Shown: in pieces, positions 33,673-40,458 of the stretch
Numbering within the stretch: the first letter of the stretch is position 1
Layout: every line of letters begins with the position of its first letter
Assembly: GCA_943373175.1 (NCBI GenBank)
Contig: CALSBM010000007.1
Span: 1-64,000, forward strand
Source: JAIXUI01 sp943373175
Lineage (GTDB): Bacteria; Bacteroidota; Bacteroidia; UBA7662; JAIXUI01
Length of the DNA stretch: 64,000 nt
Reading direction: 5' to 3'
The notes under the pieces: generated by a model
What the model was told of the DNA's origin: nothing
Seen by the model: the letters and a program-made list of their open reading frames with translations, nothing else
The model's database searches: none
Position numbers and translations under genes: made by a program

Positions 33673-34710
33673 TTATGTGCAATTTATAATCCAGACAAAT
33701 GAGCGGAGTTGTACAACCAGACTTCAGACAAGGAAATAGGTCTGAATATTTAGCGCAATATCTTCTTTCTTACTTGGGGACAACCGTTTTTGTTCCAAGA
33801 CAAGAAGACGTTGGCATCGACTTTAATTGTGCAATTTCTGTCGCTAGCGGACACGTTGAAGAAATCAAAGAACAATTTCATGTTCAAATAAAATCTAATA
33901 TCACGGACGATATAGAATTTGGTGAGGTTGCAAAGACAGGTAAAAATCAAAAGACCAAATGGAAACAATATGAACTTGAATGGCTCTTTAATCTAGACAA
34001 TCCTCTTTTCATTGGCATTGTAAATAAAGACGAAGGTAGCCTTGAGCTTTATTCAACCTCTTTCATGTGGTATAATTACTGGAACAGAAAATTCTTAACG
34101 GTCAAATTTCTTCCAAATCATCCTAGCGGTGACATGGCAGAAATACACGTTCAAGAAGACATCGATATTTCTGAATGGGCTAGTGACTTAGAAACTACGG
34201 AGCCCAAAGTGAAAACAGTTGTACCAATGGGACCACCTATTATTAAACTGACAAAAGAAAATATAAGACAATCGGAAGTACTGCCAACTCTTAAAAACCT
34301 ATTCAGACTTGCAATACAAATAGAACAAGCTAATATCACTTATAAAAAACTTAGACTGCCCTATTTTAACTGGCTTCATAAGATCTCGACAAATAGCAGT
34401 TTCGTTGGTGGTTTTTTTTACGCAATCGATAAAGTGCTAATTGAAGAACAACGACTATATCAATCTTTAACTCCATTACTAATTTCGCTTGCACTTCTTT
34501 ATAAGCAGACCAACGACCAAAGATTCGAGATTATTATGAACGCACTCAACTTAACTCCTCCGCAGTTCATTCCTCCTGAAGTTAAAGTAGCTCTTGGACT
34601 TCCTGCTTGACGTTAAACTGCACATAACAGCACCTACTTGCATTTTTTTGCGGGTTAGCGCTCAAATGCGTAAATTGACATAGCAAAAAACTGCAAGTAG
34701 CTCCAAAACG
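33673..34710 (+). mobile_element. Putative orphan integron gene cassette
   Basis: A 1038-bp unit bounded by two GTTATGT cores (33672-33678 and 34710-34716), cut as G|TTATGT as an integron integrase would. It holds a single gene (33699-34610) that starts 26 bp after the left boundary and ends about 100 bp before the right one, the usual cassette design. The right end carries an attC-like structure. No intI integrase is in the window, so it would be a solitary cassette or part of an attC cluster lacking an integrase. Confidence 0.6.
33699..34610 (+). CDS. DUF4365-like protein with PD-(D/E)XK nuclease pattern
   Basis: 303-aa protein. The N-terminal domain (about 1-160) begins with RQGNRSEYLAQYLLSYLG, then VPRQEDVGIDFNC and HVQIKS. 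The spaced Glu16, Asp41 and Gln63-x-Lys65 match the catalytic layout of PD-(D/E)XK nuclease-fold proteins such as DUF4365. The C-terminal half (about 190-303) is helical, of unknown kind. There is no signal or membrane segment. Nuclease-fold proteins of this sort are frequent in defence islands, so an antiviral or DNA-processing role is possible but only inferred. It is the sole gene of a cassette-like unit, and its AT-rich composition differs from the neighbouring chromosome. Confidence 0.8.
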   Translation: MSGVVQPDFRQGNRSEYLAQYLLSYLGTTVFVPRQEDVGIDFNCAISVASGHVEEIKEQFHVQIKSNITDDIEFGEVAKTGKNQKTKWKQYELEWLFNLDNPLFIGIVNKDEGSLELYSTSFMWYNYWNRKFLTVKFLPNHPSGDMAEIHVQEDIDISEWASDLETTEPKVKTVVPMGPPIIKLTKENIRQSEVLPTLKNLFRLAIQIEQANITYKKLRLPYFNWLHKISTNSSFVGGFFYAIDKVLIEEQRLYQSLTPLLISLALLYKQTNDQRFEIIMNALNLTPPQFIPPEVKVALGLPA

Positions 34711-34716
34711 TTATGT
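34622..34716 (+). other. attC-like recombination site
   Basis: 95-nt imperfect palindrome. Outer boxes ACATAAC (34622-34628) and GTTATGT (34710-34716) are perfectly complementary (R''/R'). Next, CTACTTGCA (34634-34642) pairs with TGCAAGTAG (34692-34700) (L''/L'). Then TTTTTTGC (34644-34651) pairs with GCAAAAAA (34683-34690). Spacers are asymmetric: 5 nt on the left, 9 nt on the right. The centre is a loop of about 31 nt. Size and layout fit integron attC; GTTATGT differs from GTTRRRY at one position. Confidence 0.65.
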
Positions 34717-34765
34717 CCATTCCTAAAACGACAACTACTGCAACTTCAACAATAATGTAAAGACA

Positions 34766-34855
34766 ATGGAAAGAAGAAAATTTATCATCACTACTGGAGG
34801 GTTTGTTTCAGCAACAATGTCTCGTCCTAAAAAAAGTTTACGAGTTAATTTCTAA
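34766..34855 (+). pseudogene. 29-codon ORF resembling the start of a Tat-exported protein
   Basis: The product starts MERRKFIITTGGFVSATM, which looks like a Tat signal (twin Arg, hydrophobic stretch), then continues SRPKKSLRVNF and stops. The length is far too short for an exported enzyme. It starts 50 bp after the right cassette core, the place where a next cassette gene would begin. I read it as the 5' stub of a truncated gene; it could also be a chance ORF. Confidence 0.4.
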
Positions 34856-35001
34856 ATAGTGTTGGCAGCCACATGGTACAAAGGATAAAGCTCTGGAAAT
34901 TCTTTGTCGGTTCTAAAGTAGCGGTTCGGGGATGTGCTAAAGGGGTCTATAAGCTCCGGATTATCCAGCGATTTTCCCACCTCAGTGAATGCGTGTGCTT
35001 C
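34852..35001 (-). pseudogene. C-terminal coding remnant without start
   Basis: A 49-codon open stretch, preceded by an in-frame TAA and lacking a start codon, whose translation looks protein-like: EAHAFTEVGKSLDNPELIDP then NRYFRTDKEFPELYPLYH, ending in a TAG that overlaps the stop of the facing short ORF. I do not recognise the parent family. It suggests a chromosomal gene cut off at the edge of the inserted cassette region. The remaining 138 bp to 35139 show only a small CCCTC/GAGGG hairpin. Confidence 0.35.
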
Positions 35002-35139
35002 TTAATTCAATGTCCATCTTGACTATTAGCCCAAGAAGAAGTATTTACCTATTTGTTTAGCCAGGTAAAAATGCAGCCTCCACAACCACCACGTTACTCC
35101 CTCGTCCGAGAGGGCTTCGGTTCAACAAATTCTACCCAA

Positions 35140-35769
35140 CTACCTATACAATTCCGGGAAATACTCTCGAAGAATAGACAATGGATTTTGATTGGTATGA
35201 TGGACAGGAGCAGTTATCCTTAACCGCTTTGCAGCTTCGCGGTGTTGTATCGAATCTTCAATAAAAAGACAATCTTCTGGATTGAGGTTTTGTTCGTTTA
35301 ACAAAAGCTGAAAAAATGCTTCCTCCGGCTTTCTGGTTCCACATTCATAACTCAGATAAACTTTAGTGAACATTTCCTGAAAGTTGAATATTCCCCTTTT
35401 TTCTAAACCCTGATAAATAGTCTGAATGTGCAATACATTGGTGTTAGAAAAAAGAAAGCAAGGAATATCATTCGCTCTTAATGGAGCAAGAAGTGCCAGC
35501 CTTTCATCTGGTAAATCAAGCAGAATGCTATCCCATGCCTCCCTTATTTGAGCATCTGTAAGGGCAAGACCGGATAGCCTTCTTATTTCTTGATAAAACT
35601 GGTTTTCAGAAATTTTGCCTGTTTCTAATAAATCAAAAACTACCTGTTGTTCCGCCTGGCTGTAACTGTTGCCAAAATCACGGTAGCCTAACGCTTCAAA
35701 TGCCTTACGGGGTGCCTGATAATCAATATTGATTAAAACTCCTCCGAAATCAAAAATTACTGCTTTCAT
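35140..35769 (-). CDS. HAD superfamily hydrolase (YihX-like phosphatase)
   Basis: 209-aa HAD-type phosphatase of subfamily IA. Motif I is VIFDFGGVLINID: the nucleophile Asp7 is present, while the second Asp of the usual DxD is Gly, as in the YihX group (DLGNV) of sugar-phosphate phosphatases. Motif II is CFLFSNTN, and motif III/IV runs from Lys in CGTRKPEEAFF to CLFIEDSIQHREAAKRL. The substrate is not certain; a small sugar phosphate is likely. The ATG (35769) overlaps the stop of the SDR gene by one base. Confidence 0.9.
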   Translation of the reverse strand: MKAVIFDFGGVLINIDYQAPRKAFEALGYRDFGNSYSQAEQQVVFDLLETGKISENQFYQEIRRLSGLALTDAQIREAWDSILLDLPDERLALLAPLRANDIPCFLFSNTNVLHIQTIYQGLEKRGIFNFQEMFTKVYLSYECGTRKPEEAFFQLLLNEQNLNPEDCLFIEDSIQHREAAKRLRITAPVHHTNQNPLSILREYFPELYR

Positions 35770-36476
35770 CAATCAAAATCGCCGGCAATTGGTCGTAATA
35801 ATACTTCTTCCAGCACCGCAGATGGGGATAAATTCCAAGCCTGAAAAACGACTTCCGCCACATCAGAGGGTTGCATAAAACGGGAAGCGGGCAGTTCAGT
35901 TCCCGCCCAAGAGTTGGTTAGTGTAGCTCCCGGAAGCAAAGAGGTTACTGCTACTTGGGTGTTCTTCAATTCTTCCCGCAGCACTTTGCTCATTCCCAAC
36001 AAAGCAAACTTACTGATGCAATAAGAACCTCCATTAACATAAGCAGTGATGCTTGCCGTGGAGCACATGTTCACAATCAATGCTTTATCCGACTTTTTTA
36101 ATTCCTGTAGCAATGCTCGGGTGAGGTGGTAAGCCGAGGCAACATTGGTGTTCATCTGTAATTCAAAAACGCCATCCGGCTCCTCAGCAATTGATCCTGG
36201 TCGAAAAACCCCTGCATTATTTACTAATAGGTGAACGGAGTTAAACCTTCGCTGCACCTCACCTGCAAACTTGATTACTTCATCCTTCACCGACATATCG
36301 GCCACAAGTCCGGCAAAAGATTGTTGAGGATAGCGTTGCACTAACTTGTCTTGAAGTTCTTTCAAATCCGATGCAGACCGCGCATTAAAAATGACCGAAA
36401 ATCCGGCCTGGGCTAAGCGTTCAACTACTGCCTTTCCGATGCCTTTACCAGCACCGGTTACTACTGCATTCAACAC
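35769..36476 (-). CDS. Short-chain dehydrogenase/reductase
   Basis: NAD(P)-dependent classical SDR (235 aa). Cofactor motif VVTGAGKGIGKAV at the very N-terminus, LLVNNAGVF at strand 4, catalytic Ser in MCSTASI and Tyr-Lys in SYCISKFALLG. The sequence resembles the sepiapterin reductase/3-ketoacyl reductase-like groups; the substrate is unknown. I chose the GTG at 36476 (a TTG one codon later is equally possible), since the frame extension to 36521 overlaps the biotinyl-carrier gene. It is the middle gene of a three-gene minus-strand operon. Confidence 0.87.
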   Translation of the reverse strand: MLNAVVTGAGKGIGKAVVERLAQAGFSVIFNARSASDLKELQDKLVQRYPQQSFAGLVADMSVKDEVIKFAGEVQRRFNSVHLLVNNAGVFRPGSIAEEPDGVFELQMNTNVASAYHLTRALLQELKKSDKALIVNMCSTASITAYVNGGSYCISKFALLGMSKVLREELKNTQVAVTSLLPGATLTNSWAGTELPASRFMQPSDVAEVVFQAWNLSPSAVLEEVLLRPIAGDFD

Positions 36477-36486
36477 AATCCTATCG

Positions 36487-36990
36487 TTAATTAAATCGAA
36501 GCATGAGGTCGCCCTTCTCAACGGTTTGGCCGGGGGCTACCAGAATTTTACCCAGAACACCTTGCCCCGGCGATTTAATAACGTTCTCCATTTTCATGGA
36601 TTCCAAAACCAAGAGTGGATCGTTCTTCTTTACCTCGTCACCTTCATGAACCAAAAGTCGCAGCACAAGGCCGGGCATAGGAGCTTTTAGCTCGTTGAGT
36701 TTTTTGGCTACTCCTGCATTCAAGCCCAATTTCTTGAGCCAACGGTCCGTTTCGGTTAGAACTTGAAGGGAATATTCTCTTCCTCGAAAGCGCACAAGCA
36801 TCGTTTTCTCTTCTGCTTGTTGAGAAACCACCTCTACCGTATAAGATTGCTCCCCTACTAAAAGAGAATAAGTCCGCGGCTGACCGGGAACTGGAAGAAA
36901 AGAAACTGCTACCGGCTGACCATTGAGATTCAGTTCCGGTGCCATGCCGGATACTTCGAAAGCACGGCCATCTACCAAGGACTCTAACAT
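36487..36990 (-). CDS. Biotin/lipoyl attachment protein (acyl-CoA carboxylase carrier)
   Basis: 167-aa protein ending in a biotinyl domain: ELKAPMPGLVLRLLVHEGD, then LVLESMKMENVIKSP with the biotinylated Lys133, and KILVAPGQTVEKGDLML. The N-terminal 90 residues form a small beta-rich region like the one preceding the BCCP domain in propionyl/methylcrotonyl-CoA carboxylase alpha chains, so it is probably a free-standing carrier for an acyl-CoA carboxylase. No carboxylase or biotin carboxylase gene adjoins it. mutA of the propionate pathway lies about 18 kb away, which may or may not be relevant. Confidence 0.9.
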   Translation of the reverse strand: MLESLVDGRAFEVSGMAPELNLNGQPVAVSFLPVPGQPRTYSLLVGEQSYTVEVVSQQAEEKTMLVRFRGREYSLQVLTETDRWLKKLGLNAGVAKKLNELKAPMPGLVLRLLVHEGDEVKKNDPLLVLESMKMENVIKSPGQGVLGKILVAPGQTVEKGDLMLRFN

Positions 36991-37112
36991 GCTGCGAATT
37001 TCGGTTTTCCTTTGGAAGGCTGAAAAGTTAAATAACGAATTTTTGCCTGAGGTTAAAGTTTTTTTAATTTCCTAATCTGAGCATATCCCTTAGTTTCGGC
37101 ACGATTTCCAAC

Positions 37113-37901
37113 ATGAAGAAAACTATCCTCGCTTTGGCCTTTGGGCTAACCGTTTTGAGCATGTCTTACCAGCTAATCTCGAATCCCACTGGAGCACCTC
37201 TCGGAAGAACAGGCTCGCCAGCCGATGGAGCAACTTGTTCCTCAAGTGGTTGTCATTTTGGTGCCCCCAGTCCATTGGCAAACGTGATTACCAGTAACAT
37301 TCCTGCGACCGGCTATATTCCCGGTCAATCGTACACCATCACCGTCACAGTTCCCGGTTCAGGCAACAAAGGTTTTCAGGTTTCTCCCCAAAAAACAGAT
37401 GGTACTCAATTAGGTTCATTGCAGGCTGCAGCAGGCAGCCAGGTTTTTGGAAAATACATAACTCACACCACTCCTAAAACCGGAACAGCCGTTTGGTCTT
37501 TTGGTTGGACAGCACCTGCCGCAGGAACCGGAAGCGTTACCTTCTACGGTGCATTCGCTCAAAGCCGTCAGGCTACCAGAACAAGTACCCTTACGGTTAG
37601 CGAAGCCATTGGTACCAGCGTTCAGGAAGTGAGAGCTTTCAGTAAAGTCACTATTTATCCAAACCCTTCTACTACCGAAGTCAACCTTGCATTCAACCTG
37701 ACTCGTAATGGTATGACAGAGGTTCGCTTGTTGGATTTGAATGGTAAAGAAATCAGTGTACTGCACCAACAAGTTCTGGATGCCGGCAGCCAAACCTTGA
37801 AGTTGAACCTTCCCGGTGGACTTAATGGCGGACATTACTTTGTTACCATTAAAGCAGAGGGTCAAATAAAAACCCTCCCCATCTTTGTAAAAGAGCAATA
37901 A
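37113..37901 (+). CDS. Choice-of-anchor V / Reelin-like protein with T9SS sorting tail
   Basis: 262-aa exported protein. A signal peptide is followed by TGAPLGRTGSPADGATCSSSGCHFGAP: Cys42, Cys47 and His48 form a CxxxxCH pattern near the mature N-terminus, a trait of the choice-of-anchor V family. Then comes a Reelin-like beta-sandwich (YIPGQSYTITVTVPG, WSFGWTAPAAGTGSVTFYGA). Residues about 180-262 are a type A T9SS C-terminal sorting domain (VTIYPNPSTTEVNLAFNL, EVRLLDLNGKEI, GHYFVTIKAEG), so it is moved by type IX secretion to the cell surface. A TAGTTTCG -7-like element lies 14 nt upstream. A strong terminator follows. Confidence 0.9.
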   Translation: MKKTILALAFGLTVLSMSYQLISNPTGAPLGRTGSPADGATCSSSGCHFGAPSPLANVITSNIPATGYIPGQSYTITVTVPGSGNKGFQVSPQKTDGTQLGSLQAAAGSQVFGKYITHTTPKTGTAVWSFGWTAPAAGTGSVTFYGAFAQSRQATRTSTLTVSEAIGTSVQEVRAFSKVTIYPNPSTTEVNLAFNLTRNGMTEVRLLDLNGKEISVLHQQVLDAGSQTLKLNLPGGLNGGHYFVTIKAEGQIKTLPIFVKEQ

Positions 37902-37925
37902 TCTGCATCATCTACAAAACAAAAA

Positions 37926-37949
37926 AGCCCGACATCAAACTGTCGGGCT
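37926..37949 (+). terminator. Terminator after the T9SS cargo gene
   Basis: 9-bp arms AGCCCGACA / TGTCGGGCT with a 6-nt loop, flanked by an A-run before and TTTTTTG after. Strong on the plus strand, 24 bp after the stop. Confidence 0.9.
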
Positions 37950-38026
37950 TTTTTGTTTCCAAGCCTAAACTCACGGTTACTTGTTACATCGCGGTAAATC
38001 AATGAGCTTAAAAAGCTAGTTTGCCG

Positions 38027-38034
38027 TATTTTCG
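38027..38034 (+). promoter_or_regulatory. -7-like element of aspS
   Basis: TATTTTCG, one base from TAnnTTTG, 7 nt before the aspS ATG. The same octamer stands at the same 7-nt distance before the gene at 42623. No TTG at -33. Confidence 0.4.
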
Positions 38035-38041
38035 CGGCGCT

Positions 38042-39811
38042 ATGATGCGAACACATAATTGCGGAGAATTGCGTCCCGAGCACGTCGGGCAATCGGTAGT
38101 ACTGGCAGGTTGGGTGCAAACCCTGCGCGATAAAGGAGCCTTACTCTGGATTGACCTTCGCGACCGCTATGGAATAACTCAGCTTACTATGGAGTCTGAA
38201 CATTTGACCGAATCCCTTTTTGATCAAGCAAGAAGTTTCGGCAGAGAATACGTGATTCAAGTAGAAGGCATGGTGCGTTTGCGTCATTCTCCTTCTCAGA
38301 AAATCCCCACAGGGGCAGTTGAAGTTGTCCCTAGCCGATTAACCTTACTCAACGCCGCACAACTTCCTCCCTTCTTGATTGAAGACGATACCGATGGAGG
38401 CGATGACTTGCGCATGAAATTCCGATATCTTGATTTACGCAGAAATCCGGTTCGCGAAAATTTGATTCTTCGTCACAAACTGGCTCAAGCTACCCGCAGA
38501 TACTTAGATCAGCAAGGATTTCTTGAAGTAGAAACTCCTGTACTCATTAAATCTACCCCAGAAGGTGCAAGAGACTTTGTGGTTCCCTCGCGCATGAATG
38601 CCGGGGAGTTTTACGCATTGCCACAGTCGCCTCAAACCTTTAAGCAATTGTTGATGGTTAGTGGCTTTGACAAATACTTTCAAATTGTAAAATGCTTCCG
38701 AGATGAAGATTTGAGAGCAGACCGCCAACCTGAGTTTACTCAAATTGACTGTGAAATGGCTTTCGTGGAACAAGAAGACGTGCTTCAAACTTTCGAAGGA
38801 CTTATTCGAAGCCTTTTCCGTGAAATAAAAGGCATAGAATTTCCCAAAGAGCTTCAACGCATGACCTACGCCGAGGCTATGCGTCGTTTTGGAAACGACA
38901 AGCCTGACATCCGATTTGGCCTTGAACTAAGAAACCTTAAGGTAAACGGAACTTTGGAAGCTCCTTTTGACTTCCGCAATTTCGTTGTTTTTGATGCTGC
39001 CTCAACGGTAATTGCTATTAGCATCCCGGAAGCCGCTTCTTGGACTCGTAAACAAATCGACGCACTCACGGAGTGGGTTAAACGTCCGCAAATCGGCCTT
39101 AAAGGGTTAGCTTGGTTGCGCAAAGAGGCCGATGGAAGTGTAAAATCTTCCTTCGATAAATTCTTTGAACCAGAAACTTTGCAGCAAATGGCAGAATACT
39201 GCCACGCAAACACCGGCAGTTTAACCTTTTTTCTGGCCGGAGAAGAAAAACTTACCCGTAAGGCCGCAGCAGATTTACGCCTTGAGCTTGGCGAACAACT
39301 TGGGCTTCGCAATCGAAATGAGTACTCGGCTCACTGGGTGGTTGACTTTCCTTTATTAGAAGAAGACGAAGAAAGCGGACGCTGGCATGCTATGCACCAT
39401 CCATTTACTTCTCCTAAACCGGAAGATGCGGATCTCTTATTCACCAATCCAGGAAGTGTACGCGCTAATGCTTACGACCTTATTATTAATGGGGTGGAAG
39501 TAGGCGGAGGCTCTATCCGAATTCACAACAGGGAAATGCAGGCTAAAATGTTTGAACGCCTCGGATTCAGTGATGAAGAAGCACGCAAGCAATTCGGCTT
39601 TCTGATGGAAGCTTTCACGTACGGTGCGCCTCCACACGGCGGTATTGCCTTCGGCTTCGACCGGCTTTGCGCACTTTTTGGGGGCAGCGATTCTATCCGA
39701 GATTACATCGCATTTCCGAAAAACAATTCCGGCAGAGATGTCATGATTGATGCGCCATCGAGCTTAGATCAAGCTCAGCTTAACGAGTTAAAACTCCAAA
39801 GCCGGGCTTAA
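38042..39811 (+). CDS. aspS: Aspartyl-tRNA synthetase
   Basis: Class IIb synthetase charging tRNA-Asp (589 aa). OB-fold anticodon-binding domain (HVGQSVVLAGWVQTLRDKG, LWIDLRDRYGITQL), class II motif 1 (RRYLDQQGFLEVETPVL), ALPQSPQTFKQLLMVSGF, motif 2 (FRDEDLRADRQPEFTQID), the bacterial GAD insert in the middle (about 290-420), and motif 3 (GIAFGFDRLCALFGG). The full bacterial type is present. I chose the ATG at 38042; a second ATG follows at 38045. It heads a plus-strand run through the O-methyltransferase, LysM hydrolase and hpt genes. Confidence 0.97.
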   Translation: MMRTHNCGELRPEHVGQSVVLAGWVQTLRDKGALLWIDLRDRYGITQLTMESEHLTESLFDQARSFGREYVIQVEGMVRLRHSPSQKIPTGAVEVVPSRLTLLNAAQLPPFLIEDDTDGGDDLRMKFRYLDLRRNPVRENLILRHKLAQATRRYLDQQGFLEVETPVLIKSTPEGARDFVVPSRMNAGEFYALPQSPQTFKQLLMVSGFDKYFQIVKCFRDEDLRADRQPEFTQIDCEMAFVEQEDVLQTFEGLIRSLFREIKGIEFPKELQRMTYAEAMRRFGNDKPDIRFGLELRNLKVNGTLEAPFDFRNFVVFDAASTVIAISIPEAASWTRKQIDALTEWVKRPQIGLKGLAWLRKEADGSVKSSFDKFFEPETLQQMAEYCHANTGSLTFFLAGEEKLTRKAAADLRLELGEQLGLRNRNEYSAHWVVDFPLLEEDEESGRWHAMHHPFTSPKPEDADLLFTNPGSVRANAYDLIINGVEVGGGSIRIHNREMQAKMFERLGFSDEEARKQFGFLMEAFTYGAPPHGGIAFGFDRLCALFGGSDSIRDYIAFPKNNSGRDVMIDAPSSLDQAQLNELKLQSRA

Positions 39812-39815
39812 TCTT

Positions 39816-40445
39816 ATGAGTGAAGCCATACTTGCTTATGCTGAAGCCCATAGCCGGGCTGAGCCTGAGCTTTTGGCAAGACTAAGAAGAACGACGCATC
39901 TGCAAACACTCAACGCTCGGATGCTATCGGGCTGGGCTCAGGGTCAATTATTAGGTATGTTGGTGAAAATAAGCAACGCCAAAAGGTTGCTTGAACTGGG
40001 AACCTTCACCGGATACTCCGCTTTGTGCATGATGCTTGAAGCCGGTGAGGATGTTTTTCTCGACACTATCGAACCCAATGCGGAGTTGGAGTACATTCAT
40101 AAAGAATTTTTTGAAGCCGCTGGCTTACATCATCGTATTCGGGTTCATTATGCTGAAGCCAACGAGGTGCTTCCACAGCTAAAGGATTCGTACGATCTTA
40201 TTTTCATCGATGCAGATAAAAGAAGGAACGCCGAATACTACCATCAAGGGCTTCAAGTGCTGAAAAAAGGAGGATTGATGTTGGTTGATAATGTGCTTTG
40301 GGCCCATAAAGTAGCGTACGAAGAGCATCAAGATACCGACACCCGCCTGATTCGGGAGTTCAACCTGATGATAACAAAAGATCCTTCCGTAGAGGTTTTC
40401 ATGTTGCCAATACGTGACGGGCTCTCCCTTATCAGGAAAAAGTGA
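39816..40445 (+). CDS. SAM-dependent O-methyltransferase (YrrM/caffeoyl-CoA OMT-like)
   Basis: 209-aa class I methyltransferase of the Methyltransf_3 family. It has the SAM-binding motif LLELGTFTGYSALCMMLEAG, IEPNAELEYI, and the metal/catalytic stretch YDLIFIDADKRRNAEYY with GGLMLVDNVLWAHKV. In bacteria this family acts on catechols or on tRNA wobble carboxymethoxy-uridine (TrmR/YrrM); which one applies here is not clear, but the aspS neighbour fits tRNA modification. It starts 4 bp after the aspS stop. Confidence 0.9.
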   Translation: MSEAILAYAEAHSRAEPELLARLRRTTHLQTLNARMLSGWAQGQLLGMLVKISNAKRLLELGTFTGYSALCMMLEAGEDVFLDTIEPNAELEYIHKEFFEAAGLHHRIRVHYAEANEVLPQLKDSYDLIFIDADKRRNAEYYHQGLQVLKKGGLMLVDNVLWAHKVAYEEHQDTDTRLIREFNLMITKDPSVEVFMLPIRDGLSLIRKK

Positions 40446-40458
40446 ATCTTTGTCTTCC

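Noticed and set aside
36477..36521. Upstream extension of the SDR gene to an ATG-equivalent at 36521
   Set aside because: It overlaps the biotinyl-carrier stop region and adds residues before the Rossmann motif that normally begins the family.
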